DNA of 64,000 nt from Hymenobacter elongatus (GTDB taxonomy: Bacteria; Bacteroidota; Bacteroidia; Cytophagales; Hymenobacteraceae), in contig NZ_SRLD01000021.1 in the NCBI RefSeq assembly GCF_004745955.1, positions 1 to 64,000 of the forward strand. Reading direction: 5' to 3'. Below are positions 43,980-52,491 of the stretch, piece by piece (position 1 is the first letter of the stretch; each line of letters starts with the position of its first letter). Made by a program: the position numbers and the translations under genes. The notes below the pieces were generated by a model that was not told the DNA's origin, did not search any database, and saw only the letters and a program-made list of their open reading frames with translations.

Positions 43980-45317
43980 CTATTCGCCGCGGCCGCGACC
44001 ACCACCGCTACGCCCGCCGCCCGAAGCGGGGGAAGAGCTGCGCGATGGCTCGGAGCTAGAGCGGCTCGGGGCCTCGTAGGAACGCTGCGGAGCCTCATAC
44101 GTGCGCTGTGGCGCTTCCCGACGCTCTACCCGTTGCGCCGGCGCTGACCGCTGACGCCGTATTGGCTGCTCCACTGCCTGTTCGCTGGTATTTTGCTCAG
44201 AAGTCCGCTCGCCACTGGATGCTTCACGAACTCTGCCCCGACGCGGCTCCGAATAAGTAGGCGCAGTAGCGGGCTGGCTGCCCGCATCGCCCGCGTTTTC
44301 TACCACGCGCCAGCGCCGGCCACCGGTTTCAGGCGTGCGCGGCTGTTCGCCGGCCTCGCGGCCTTCTGCCTGCCGCACCCGACCATCGGGAGTAGCAGCA
44401 TCTCTTCTCAGTACCTGCTCGCTACGGCCCGTGCGCACATCAGTGGCTGATCCACTGGTGGCGCTGGTGGCCTGCGGGCGGCTCCGGCCATTCCAGGCCG
44501 GAGTAGCGCCATTGGTAGCATCAATAGCTCTGATGTCACCGGTAGGAGCTGGTGTTCCACCTTCCCGTGTCCGGCTGCGACCCGAGCCTGCGGTACCGCC
44601 TTTGGTAGTAGCCTCCAGGCTACGGCTGCCCCGGGGGCCGTACTGCACGTTGCGACGGGTGCCACCGCCACCGTAGTATCCAGAGCCATAGCCGTTGGAC
44701 AATCCGTTGTGGTAGCCATCATAGTAGCCCGAGCGGTAGCCACCGTAGCCGCCGCCATACCCGTAGCCAAATCCACCATAGCCATAGCGCCACGGATTGT
44801 AGTAAGGGCGGCCAAAACCAATGTTGATAACCAGCGCTGAGCCACCGTAGTAGGGGCCATAAAACGGGTCATAAAAACCTGGGCCCCAATTGTTGTAGGG
44901 CGAATAGCCGCCACCGTAGTATGCATAAGGACTACCGCCATACCAGAATGGGTCGGCGTAGATGAAGTCGTTATAGCCGTAGCCAAAACCCCGATATACC
45001 GGCTGATGGAAGCGGCGGATGCGGGCCGAGTACCCGTAATCATCGTCGTAATACTCCGAGCCGCCACTCTGGGCCGAGGATTTGCTGGAGCTGGAAGTGG
45101 TGTAGTCGGGGTTGGTTTCGTCATCGGCCGCCGCGGGCTGCGGCTCCTGGCGCTGCACGGAGGCAGTAGCCGACGCTGGCGCGTTGTAGGTCGTGCGGTC
45201 TTTGGAGGAATAATACACCCCGTCGCTCTCCGTAGTGGTGAGAGCCGAGGTGCTTGCGCAGCCACCCAGCGCGAGCAGGGCCATGGCGGGCAAAACGGTG
45301 TTAAGGAGTGATTTCAT
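43980..45317 (-). CDS. Gly/Tyr-rich lipoprotein with a basic, Ser/Arg-rich tail
   Basis: 445 residues. The lipobox LALGGC places Cys20 at the mature N-terminus. A Ser/Asp-rich stretch leads to a low-complexity Gly/Tyr segment (about 100-235: repeated GYG, YYGG, GGYG, with WYGGSPYAYYGGGYSPYNNW). The last 200 residues are rich in Arg, Ser, Glu and Pro, with repeated RREAPQRTYEAPQ/SYEAP units, and end in RSGGGRGRGE. No domain is recognisable; most of it is predicted disordered. It may act in cell-surface cohesion or attachment. A -7-like box (TATCTTTG, 45495-45502 minus) could drive it with a long leader. Confidence 0.8.
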   Translation of the reverse strand: MKSLLNTVLPAMALLALGGCASTSALTTTESDGVYYSSKDRTTYNAPASATASVQRQEPQPAAADDETNPDYTTSSSSKSSAQSGGSEYYDDDYGYSARIRRFHQPVYRGFGYGYNDFIYADPFWYGGSPYAYYGGGYSPYNNWGPGFYDPFYGPYYGGSALVINIGFGRPYYNPWRYGYGGFGYGYGGGYGGYRSGYYDGYHNGLSNGYGSGYYGGGGTRRNVQYGPRGSRSLEATTKGGTAGSGRSRTREGGTPAPTGDIRAIDATNGATPAWNGRSRPQATSATSGSATDVRTGRSEQVLRRDAATPDGRVRQAEGREAGEQPRTPETGGRRWRVVENAGDAGSQPATAPTYSEPRRGRVREASSGERTSEQNTSEQAVEQPIRRQRSAPAQRVERREAPQRTYEAPQRSYEAPSRSSSEPSRSSSPASGGGRSGGGRGRGE

Positions 45318-45494
45318 GGCTGCTGACGCTGAGAAGTAAACCTTGCAAGGAACAGAGGAGAGAAACCCCGTAATGGTTGCCTGACTTGTCAGACCAGTGA
45401 GGTTAGCTCCGGTTTAATAACGTAATTTGGCCCCGAAACGGTGCCACTACTGCAGGACAAATCTTGTACCAGTTTTGGGAACCTTTTGCCTTAT

Positions 45495-45502
45495 CAAAGA
45501 TA
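45495..45502 (-). promoter_or_regulatory. Possible -7 box TATCTTTG for the Gly/Tyr-rich lipoprotein gene
   Basis: Minus-strand exact TAnnTTTG, 178 bp upstream of the ATG at 45317 and overlapping the leader of the divergent proS gene. Confidence 0.35.
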
Positions 45503-45510
45503 CCCCGAAT

Positions 45511-46986
45511 ATGAGTAAAAGTTTGCCGAAGCGCAGTGAAGACTATTCCCTGTGGTACAACGAGTTGGTGAAGCGGGCCGGGCTGGCCGAGAACTCCGCC
45601 GTGCGGGGCTGTATGGTCATCAAACCCTACGGCTACGCCATTTGGGAAAAGATGCAGCGCCAGCTGGACGACATGTTCAAACGGACGGGTCACCAGAACG
45701 CATACTTCCCGCTGTTCGTACCCAAAAGCCTGTTTGAAGCCGAGGAGAAAAATGCCGAAGGGTTTGCCAAGGAATGCGCCGTCGTAACCCACTACCGCCT
45801 CCAGAACGACCCCGACCGGCCCGGCAAGCTCCGCGTAGACCCCAACGCCAAGCTGGAGGAAGAGCTGATTGTGCGCCCAACATCGGAAGCTATTATCTGG
45901 AGCACTTACAAAGGCTGGATTCAAAGCTACCGCGACCTGCCGCTGCTGATTAACCAGTGGGCCAACGTGGTGCGCTGGGAAATGCGCACGCGCTTGTTTC
46001 TCCGCACTGCTGAATTCCTGTGGCAGGAAGGCCACACGGCGCATGCTACTGCCGAGGAAGCGGTGGCCGAAACACGCCAGATGCTGGAAGTCTATGCCCA
46101 GTTTGCCGAAGAATGGATGGCGCTGCCCGTCGTGAAGGGAGTGAAAAGCGAGAATGAACGGTTTGCGGGTGCGCTCGATACTTACTGCATTGAGGGCTTG
46201 ATGCAGGACGGCAAAGCGTTGCAGGCCGGCACCTCGCACTTTCTGGGGCAAAACTTCGCTAAGGCCTTCGACGTGCAGTTCACGAACAAGGAAGGGCAGC
46301 TGGAGCACGTATGGGGCACTTCCTGGGGCGTGAGCACCCGCCTGATGGGCGCGTTGGTTATGGCTCATTCCGACGACGAAGGCTTGGTGCTGCCGCCTAA
46401 GCTGGCTCCTATTCAGGTCGTTATCGTCCCGATTTACAAAGCCGGACAGCTGGAAGAGCTGAAAGAGCGCATCCGCCCCATGCAAATGGGGTTGCTGGAG
46501 CGTGGCATCAGCGTGAAGTTTGATGACCGGGACACCGAGCGCCCCGGCTACAAGTTTGCGGAGTGGGAGCTGAAAGGCGTACCGGTGCGTATTGCCGTGG
46601 GCATGCGCGACCTGGACAACGGCACCGTGGAAGTAGCCCGCCGCGACACCAAGGAGAAGATGAACCTGCCACTGGCCGACATCGTCAACAGTGTCGATCA
46701 GCTGCTTTCAGCTATTCAGGCCAACATTTACAACCGGGCCCTGAACTTCCGCGAAACCCACACGACCCGCGTAGATACCTACGAGGAGTTCAAGCAGGCC
46801 CTGGAAGGTGAAGGCGGCTTTGTGGTAGCGCACTGGGACGGCACACCCGAAACTGAAGAGCGCATCAAAGAGGAAACCAAGGCTACCATTCGCTGCATTG
46901 CGCTGAACGAGCCCGACGAGGATGGCACCTGCATCCTGACGGGCCAGCCCAGCAAGCGGCGCGTATACTTCGCCCGCGCCTATTAA
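45511..46986 (+). CDS. proS: Prolyl-tRNA synthetase (short, archaeal/eukaryotic-like type)
   Basis: 491 residues from ATG at 45511 ([20 protein letters not shown]). Class II synthetase without the bacterial INS editing domain. The catalytic core holds [29 protein letters not shown] and motif 2 as [22 protein letters not shown], then an HGTP anticodon-binding domain (about 285-395) and a C-terminal zinc-binding-like domain ending ARAY, which marks the ProS3 type. It charges tRNA-Pro. It ends at a perfect 16-bp bidirectional terminator. Confidence 0.96.
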   Translation: MSKSLPKRSEDYSLWYNELVKRAGLAENSAVRGCMVIKPYGYAIWEKMQRQLDDMFKRTGHQNAYFPLFVPKSLFEAEEKNAEGFAKECAVVTHYRLQNDPDRPGKLRVDPNAKLEEELIVRPTSEAIIWSTYKGWIQSYRDLPLLINQWANVVRWEMRTRLFLRTAEFLWQEGHTAHATAEEAVAETRQMLEVYAQFAEEWMALPVVKGVKSENERFAGALDTYCIEGLMQDGKALQAGTSHFLGQNFAKAFDVQFTNKEGQLEHVWGTSWGVSTRLMGALVMAHSDDEGLVLPPKLAPIQVVIVPIYKAGQLEELKERIRPMQMGLLERGISVKFDDRDTERPGYKFAEWELKGVPVRIAVGMRDLDNGTVEVARRDTKEKMNLPLADIVNSVDQLLSAIQANIYNRALNFRETHTTRVDTYEEFKQALEGEGGFVVAHWDGTPETEERIKEETKATIRCIALNEPDEDGTCILTGQPSKRRVYFARAY

Positions 46987-47007
46987 GGCGGGTTGCACTA
47001 CCAGCAA

Positions 47008-47051
47008 CACGAAAAAGGGTCGATAACGCACGTTGTCGACCCTTTTTCGTG
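47008..47051. terminator. Bidirectional terminator between proS and the DinB-like gene
   Basis: A perfect 16-bp stem (47008-47023 with 47036-47051), a 12-nt loop, and internal A5/T5 tracts. Confidence 0.85.
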
Positions 47052-47086
47052 CCATATGCGTGACCAGCCGCTGACCCTCATTCTCC

Positions 47087-47665
47087 TTAAACAACCAGCA
47101 CCGGCGCGCTTAGCTGGTGTTGAGCAGCCTGAACCACTCGTAGCGCCTGCTGCACGTGGCGCTGCTCGTGGGCTACTACAAACTGTAGGGCCTCCCCCAC
47201 CCGCAGCTTGAGCAGCCGAAAGAACTCGACACGCACGGCCTTCCGGTTCAGATTGGTGCCTGTGGCAGCAGTCAGCAGCGCCAGCAGGTGTTGCTGATGC
47301 CGCAAAAACTCGTGGAGGACCTCCGGGCCCAGCTGGCTGCCGGCAGGGTTCATGTGGTTGATAGTCTTGTGCTGCTTGCCGTTGTCGGGCCGCACGATAT
47401 CGTACGACTTGCGCCCGAGCCAAGTGAAGCCGACTTCGTGCGGGTTGCAGCTCTGCTCCTGGCTGGGTAAAGCCTTGGCCAGCTCCTCGTTATAGTAGCG
47501 ACTGTAGCGGTTCAGGTGCTCCAGGCATTCGAGTATGCTCCAGCTGGCAGTGGAAGTCTTGTAGTTCAGCCGGGCGGTATCCAGCGGGCGCAGCTGGGTA
47601 TCGACGGTGGCATGTAGCTCTTGTACCTGGTCGGTGAGCTGGCGCAACAGGATGGTAGAAAGCAT
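47087..47665 (-). CDS. DinB-family (DinB_2-like) protein
   Basis: 192 residues. Predicted four-helix bundle with His at three metal-ligand-like positions: one in the segment WSILECLEHLNRY (about 44-56) and two in VVAHEQRHVQQALRV (about 163-177). This is the DinB/YfiT-like metal site. Members include thiol-dependent transferases (bacillithiol- or mycothiol-type) and many of unknown role. Nothing in the context fixes a substrate. The start is ATG at 47665. Its upstream neighbour is the Crp/Fnr gene, 73 bp away on the same strand. Confidence 0.85.
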   Translation of the reverse strand: MLSTILLRQLTDQVQELHATVDTQLRPLDTARLNYKTSTASWSILECLEHLNRYSRYYNEELAKALPSQEQSCNPHEVGFTWLGRKSYDIVRPDNGKQHKTINHMNPAGSQLGPEVLHEFLRHQQHLLALLTAATGTNLNRKAVRVEFFRLLKLRVGEALQFVVAHEQRHVQQALRVVQAAQHQLSAPVLVV

Positions 47666-47738
47666 GGCGAAGGCGTTAGGGTTGATTGCGTCAAAGGTCT
47701 GGAGCTGCTTGCTTGCAAACCTTGACCGGGATCAATAT

Positions 47739-48320
47739 TTAGCGTAAGCGGCTGAGCGTTTCGGGCGTCATGCGCAGGTAGGAGGCAATGTATTTTTTGG
47801 GAACCAGCTGAAAAATGTGCGGACTGCGGGCCAACAGCCGCGCCAGCCGCCGCTCGGGCTCGGGCAGCAGCAAGTCGATTTCGCGCTCGATGCGGCCCAC
47901 CAGCACCCGCTCCAGCTCGGTGCGCCAAAAGCGCGCAAAGGCCGCGTTACGTTCCAGGAAATCAGTGAAGTCGGTGCGGGAAATAGCCACCAGCTCGCAC
48001 TTTTTCAGCGCTTGCAGGCAGTAGTCCGACGGCCGGCTGTCGACAAATGATGGAAATGAGCAGACCATAGTGTTGGCGTAGCCAAAGCCCACGCATATTT
48101 CCTCAGTCTGGCTCGGGTAATAGATACGCAGCACACCGCTCGTCACGAAATACAGGTGGCGCTCCACCTGCCCGGCCCGAATGAGAAAGTCGCCCCGCCG
48201 GAGCACCACGTGGCGGTTCCACAGGAGCAGAAACTCCCGGATATCGTCCTCGGCCAGGCCCGGCACCTGCCGTAGCAGCTCGGCCAGCATTGTCCTACCT
48301 TCGGAGCGTGTTTCAGCCAT
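47739..48320 (-). CDS. Crp/Fnr-family transcriptional regulator
   Basis: 193 residues. An N-terminal cyclic-nucleotide-binding beta-roll (about 18-120, with RRGDFLIRAGQVERHLYFVTSGVLR) is followed by the dimer helix and a short winged-helix HTH whose recognition segment is KYIASYLRMTPETLSRLR at the C-terminus. The length is normal for the Bacteroidota Crp/Fnr group. No Cys cluster for an iron-sulfur centre is seen, so it is not an FNR oxygen sensor. Ligand and regulon are unknown. It diverges from nfeD and lies upstream of the DinB-like gene. Confidence 0.9.
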   Translation of the reverse strand: MAETRSEGRTMLAELLRQVPGLAEDDIREFLLLWNRHVVLRRGDFLIRAGQVERHLYFVTSGVLRIYYPSQTEEICVGFGYANTMVCSFPSFVDSRPSDYCLQALKKCELVAISRTDFTDFLERNAAFARFWRTELERVLVGRIEREIDLLLPEPERRLARLLARSPHIFQLVPKKYIASYLRMTPETLSRLR

Positions 48321-48409
48321 ACGTTGCTACCTCTATACAAGCGAGTAGGAAAGCTTAAAAATAGCAACGCTGCTGCATATCGGTGCGCCCAGGCACACGG
48401 CTTTCTGTG

Positions 48410-48417
48410 TATCTTTA
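48410..48417 (+). promoter_or_regulatory. Possible promoter of nfeD-floA (TATCTTTA)
   Basis: TAnnTTTA, one base from the Bacteroidota -7 consensus, 24 bp upstream of the NfeD ATG. The same A-ending variant precedes kynU and the DPP IV gene. Confidence 0.3.
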
Positions 48418-48441
48418 GCTTACTCCCAACCCACCCTACCT

Positions 48442-48909
48442 ATGGACTGGATTACCATTGCCCTGCTCCTGCTCTTTGGTCTGCTGTTTCTGGTGGCCGA
48501 AGTACTTTTTATTCCCGGCACTACTCTGGTGGGCCTGGTGGGCTTTGCCCTGTTGGCGGTCGGCATCTGGTTTGGCTATCGGGACTTGGGCAGCTCCGGC
48601 GGCCACGTCACGCTCGTTACGGCGGTGGTGCTGGCCAGCATCGTCATCTACATCGGGCTACGGCCCAAGAACCTGCACAAGTTTGCCCTCACCGACGTGA
48701 ACAACACCAGCGTGCGGGATGTGCGCCGCTCCGATATCCTGCCTGGCTCCCATGGCCGGACGCTGTCGGCGCTGCGCCCGGCGGGTACGGCTTTGTTTGA
48801 GGACGACCGGCGGGAAGTTGTGACGCGGGGCGAGTTTCTGGCGGCCGGCACCGCCGTGCGCGTGCTGGGCATCGAGCAAAACCGCATTGTGGTAGAGCAG
48901 GTGGCCTAA
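48442..48909 (+). CDS. NfeD-like membrane protein
   Basis: 155 residues. Two or three N-terminal membrane segments (about 3-75) precede an OB-fold domain (about 95-153, with RTLSALRPAGTALFEDDRREVVT and GTAVRVLGIEQNRIVVEQ). NfeD proteins are regularly encoded next to flotillin/SPFH genes and are thought to help organise membrane microdomains. Here floA starts 69 bp downstream on the same strand. Confidence 0.92.
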   Translation: MDWITIALLLLFGLLFLVAEVLFIPGTTLVGLVGFALLAVGIWFGYRDLGSSGGHVTLVTAVVLASIVIYIGLRPKNLHKFALTDVNNTSVRDVRRSDILPGSHGRTLSALRPAGTALFEDDRREVVTRGEFLAAGTAVRVLGIEQNRIVVEQVA

Positions 48910-48978
48910 CGATTGGGTCAGAGACAAGAAACCGCCCAAAAACCCGTAACTCGGACCCCGATACCTAGCTTCATTCTA

Positions 48979-49980
48979 ATGGAAATACCTTTCGCTCCCA
49001 TTATCATTGCGGCCGTCGCGCTGCTGGTGTTTTTGTACTTTTTCCCCATCAGCCTCTGGATCACGGCCATTTTCTCGGGCGTCCGGGTTAGCCTGATTCA
49101 GCTGGTGCTGATGCGCGTGCGCAAAGTATCGCCGACGCTCATCGTCAACTCGCTGATTACGGCCACCAAAGCGGGCTTGCACATCACGAGCAATGAGCTG
49201 GAAACGCACTTTTTGGCCGGTGGCAACGTGCCCAATGTTATCAAAGCGCTGATTTCGGCCGATAAGGCCAACATCCCGCTCGACTTCAAGCAGGCCACGG
49301 CCATCGACTTAGCGGGCCGCAACGTGTTTGAGGCCGTCACTACGTCCGTCAATCCGAAGGTGATAAACACGCCCAACGTGGCGGCCGTGTCGCAGGACGG
49401 CATTCAGCTCATCGTAATTGCCCGCGTCACGGTGCGGGCCAACATTACCCAGCTCGTGGGCGGCGCGGGCGAGGAAACGATTCTGGCCCGCGTGGGCGAA
49501 GGCATCGTGACGAGCATCGGCTCATCGTTGTCGCACAAGGAGGTGCTCGAAAACCCGGATAAGATTTCCAAGCTCGTACTCAGCAAGGGCCTCGACGCGG
49601 GCACGGCCTTCGAAATCCTCTCCATCGACATTGCCGACATTGATATCGGGGAAAATATCGGAGCCAAGCTTCAAATCGACCAAGCCACCGCCGACCTGAA
49701 AGTGGCCGAGGCCAAAGCCGAAGAGCGCCGCGCTATGGCTGTGGCCGTGGAGCAGGAAAACCGCGCCAAAACCCAAGAAGCCAAAGCCTTGGTAGTGCAA
49801 GCCGAAGCCGAAATCCCGAAAGCCATTGCCGAAGCCTTCCGCTCCGGCAACCTGGGCGTGATGGACTACTACAAGATGCGCAACGTGCAGGCTGACACCG
49901 ATATGCGTGACTCCATTGCTAACCCCGGCGGCCAGAACAGCAGCACCAAACCCGGCCGCGACGAGTCGCGGCTGAGCTGA
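48979..49980 (+). CDS. floA: Flotillin-like protein FloA
   Basis: 333 residues from ATG at 48979 ([20 protein letters not shown]); a longer frame to 48913 overlaps only leader sequence. One or two N-terminal membrane-associated segments, then an SPFH-like domain with [16 protein letters not shown] and [20 protein letters not shown], and an Ala/Glu/Lys-rich coiled-coil (about 225-290: [20 protein letters not shown]). It matches the FloA/YqfA family that forms membrane microdomains. Partner gene nfeD is immediately upstream. Confidence 0.95.
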   Translation: MEIPFAPIIIAAVALLVFLYFFPISLWITAIFSGVRVSLIQLVLMRVRKVSPTLIVNSLITATKAGLHITSNELETHFLAGGNVPNVIKALISADKANIPLDFKQATAIDLAGRNVFEAVTTSVNPKVINTPNVAAVSQDGIQLIVIARVTVRANITQLVGGAGEETILARVGEGIVTSIGSSLSHKEVLENPDKISKLVLSKGLDAGTAFEILSIDIADIDIGENIGAKLQIDQATADLKVAEAKAEERRAMAVAVEQENRAKTQEAKALVVQAEAEIPKAIAEAFRSGNLGVMDYYKMRNVQADTDMRDSIANPGGQNSSTKPGRDESRLS

Positions 49981-50021
49981 TTTTTTCTAGTTCTTCGCGC
50001 ACCTCGCGCTCTTGCAACAAT

Positions 50022-50089
50022 GAAGCAGTTGTTTAGGAAGCAATCAGCACATCATGCTGATTGCTTTTGGCGACTTCCTAAACAGCTTC
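50022..50089 (+). terminator. Nested double hairpin downstream of floA
   Basis: An outer stem pairs GTTTAGGAAG (50031-50040) with CTTCCTAAAC (50073-50082), extended by GAAGC/GCTTC. Inside it an 11-bp perfect hairpin (50039-50049 with 50055-50065) is followed by TTT. The two cannot both form completely, since two bases are shared. The structure may stabilise the mRNA 3' end or act with the next terminator. Confidence 0.6.
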
Positions 50090-50092
50090 AAT

Positions 50093-50131
50093 GAAAAGCC
50101 CCACTGCCTAAGCTAGGCGGTGGGGCTTTTC
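50093..50131. terminator. Bidirectional terminator between floA and the OmpA-family gene
   Basis: GAAAAGCCCCAC...GTGGGGCTTTTC, an 18-bp stem with one mismatch, 3-nt loop and A/T tracts on both sides. Confidence 0.85.
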
Positions 50132-50188
50132 GTTACTATACAGTGTAGCATGTCAAGGATGTGCATTGCCAGCGCACCGAAACCATAC

Positions 50189-52231
50189 TTACTTCTTCGT
50201 AATCCGGAATTCTACCCGGCGGTTCAGCTTGCGGCTTTCTTCCTGGTCGTTGCTGGCGATTGGCTTGGTATCGCCAAAGCCTTCGGTTGTAATCCGGTTG
50301 CCGCTGATGCCCTTCGACACCAGATATTTCTTCACTTCGTTCACACGGTCCTGGCTCAGCTTCAGGTTTAGGGCCGGCACACCCTGGTTGTCGGTGTGGC
50401 CTTCCAGCTTGATTTCTACCGAAGGGTAATCTTTCAGAATGCGGACCAGGCGCAGCAATTCCGGGTAGGAGTTGTCGCGCAGGTAATATTTACTCTGGGC
50501 AAAGAAAATGTTGTTCAGCTTGATGGTCGAACCCACGGCGAAGGGCACCAGAAACAGGTCGTGGGTGACTTCGGAGTAGTTCTGCCGGTCGGTTACGTCT
50601 AGGTTGTCACTTTCGGCCAGGTAGTTTTCGGCTTCGGCACGGTAGCCATAGTGGGCTCCCGAGGGCAGCACGATAGTGTAGGAGCCGTCGACGGGGCTGG
50701 TTTCGGCCACGCCGATTTCCTCGCCCGTCAGCAGGTTTTCGTATTTAATGGTGGCGGCCACAGGCTTCTTGGTAGCCGCGTCGAGCACCCGGCCCCGCAC
50801 CAGTGTTACAACTTCCGGCTTGAACTGGGGCGTCAGGTTGATGCGGAAGATGTCGCGCGAGTTCCCAATTCCCTTGCGCGACGATACCAAATACGCATCT
50901 TCGCCGGCAGCCGAAAGAGTGAAATACCCGTCGAAATCCGGTGAATTGATATTGGGGCCCAAGTTGCGGGGCTTTGACCAGTTGGTCCAGCTGTCGTCCA
51001 GGCGCTTTGAGGAGAAAATATCACTCTTGCCATAGCCACCCAAGCCTTCTGAGGCGAAATACAAAGTCTTGCCATCAGCGGCCAGAAATGGCGCGAACTC
51101 CGGCTTTTTGGTATTTATGCTGCTGCCTAAGTTTTTCGGCCGGGTCCAGGTCCGGCCATCTGCCTTTATGAAGCTCACAAAAAGGTCCTGCTCGCCCTGC
51201 CCGTCTTTGCGGTCAACGGCCATGAGCAGCACTTTGCCGGAGGTGCCCAGAAAATAGTCGACGTTCTCACTGTCGTCGTTATAAAAATCTTCAATCTCAA
51301 TTTTTACCGGCATGCCCCAGCCCGTTTTGGTACGGCGCGAAATGCTGGCTCCTTTCGGGTCCGAAGTACCATCGGGGTTATAAATATTAATCAGCACGGC
51401 CGTGTTGCCATCCGACGACACGGAAGCCAGCCCATTCGGACCGGGCGTATTGATGGGTCCGCCGATATTTTTGGCTTGGTTCCAGGTTTTTTTGGCCGCA
51501 TTGGCCAACGTACTATACCATACGTCCTGCACGTCGTTGGCCCCGCCTAGGTTCTGCGGGCTTTCCTGCCGGGCAAAAAACAGCGTTTTGCCATCCGGCG
51601 AAATCACGGGGTGCGTATCGACATATTTGGAATTGACGTTGGTGCCCAGGTTTACCATCGCCGAGTCGAAGCTAACGCCGTCGGCCTCGCCCTTGAACTC
51701 CTTTTTAACCATCGTTTCCACCACATCGGCAATGCCGATGGCATCAATCTGGTTGACGCCCTCCACGGCTTTGGTGTTCATCGACACTACCACGCCCACT
51801 GTGCGGTAGGTACCGGCGGCAAATGTCACGCTCAGGGAGCGGAATAACTCCGGCACCGGGCCCGGACTCTTGTTTTCGTAGACTTGGTGTTTGGTGCCCC
51901 GGGTATCTACCAGCTCGATTTTGGTGACAGAACCAGGATTGAAGTTTTCCACGACCGTGACCTGCTTGGCAATAATGGATTTGCCGTAGCGAACCTCAAT
52001 AAACTCGTTGGCTCCTTCCTTTTTAGGAATCCAGGCGTCATTATTCACCTCCCCCAACGGTTGAGCATTGGGCTCGCCCAACACTTTTTCGGGCGAAAAG
52101 GCTTCCTTCCCTTCTGCTTTCTGAGAGGATACTGCAACTACTTTCGCCGCCCAAATGGCCCGCTGGGCCTGCGCCCAGCCTCCCATTCCAACAATCAACC
52201 CCAAAGAGAGAACAAGTTTTCGAACGAACAT
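50189..52231 (-). CDS. OmpA-family protein with PorE-like architecture (propeller, regulatory-like and OmpA domains)
   Basis: 680 residues from ATG at 52231, which starts a signal peptide (MFVRKLVLSLGLIVGMGGWA). Domains in order: a discoidin-like N-terminal beta-sandwich (about 25-170), a PD40/WD40-like propeller (about 205-480; SPDGKTLFFARQE, AADGKTLYFASEG), a CarbopepD-regulatory-like domain (about 485-560; VRGRVLDAATKKPVAATIKY) and an OmpA_C peptidoglycan-binding domain (about 575-680; LEGHTDNQGVPALNLKLSQDR). The T9SS component PorE has TPR, propeller, CRD and OmpA domains. Here a discoidin-like domain stands in for TPR, so this is a relative rather than a certain PorE. It probably links peptidoglycan to an outer-membrane complex. 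Confidence 0.88.
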   Translation of the reverse strand: MFVRKLVLSLGLIVGMGGWAQAQRAIWAAKVVAVSSQKAEGKEAFSPEKVLGEPNAQPLGEVNNDAWIPKKEGANEFIEVRYGKSIIAKQVTVVENFNPGSVTKIELVDTRGTKHQVYENKSPGPVPELFRSLSVTFAAGTYRTVGVVVSMNTKAVEGVNQIDAIGIADVVETMVKKEFKGEADGVSFDSAMVNLGTNVNSKYVDTHPVISPDGKTLFFARQESPQNLGGANDVQDVWYSTLANAAKKTWNQAKNIGGPINTPGPNGLASVSSDGNTAVLINIYNPDGTSDPKGASISRRTKTGWGMPVKIEIEDFYNDDSENVDYFLGTSGKVLLMAVDRKDGQGEQDLFVSFIKADGRTWTRPKNLGSSINTKKPEFAPFLAADGKTLYFASEGLGGYGKSDIFSSKRLDDSWTNWSKPRNLGPNINSPDFDGYFTLSAAGEDAYLVSSRKGIGNSRDIFRINLTPQFKPEVVTLVRGRVLDAATKKPVAATIKYENLLTGEEIGVAETSPVDGSYTIVLPSGAHYGYRAEAENYLAESDNLDVTDRQNYSEVTHDLFLVPFAVGSTIKLNNIFFAQSKYYLRDNSYPELLRLVRILKDYPSVEIKLEGHTDNQGVPALNLKLSQDRVNEVKKYLVSKGISGNRITTEGFGDTKPIASNDQEESRKLNRRVEFRITKK

Positions 52232-52491
52232 AAGCTGTATATGGCAAAACAAAGGCCTCTGGGAGCACCAAACCTACCTCAAACGACAGGTCGGAACACT
52301 CAAGACGTCCTGAACTGCGTGGAGGTTTCGGTGCGATACTAAAGCCAGGCCAAAAATACACACTCCGGCATGTGCGCCGCTTTTTTTTTGTCTAAAACCT
52401 AGATTAGCCCGACGGTTGCAGCCCGATTCTCGATTAGCTAACTTACGCATTATCGGTTGCCTGCTGCTACGCGGCCCGTTGTCCTGCTACC

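Noticed and set aside
45403..46485. 360-codon minus-strand frame opposite proS
   Set aside because: Antisense of a clear synthetase; no domain seen.
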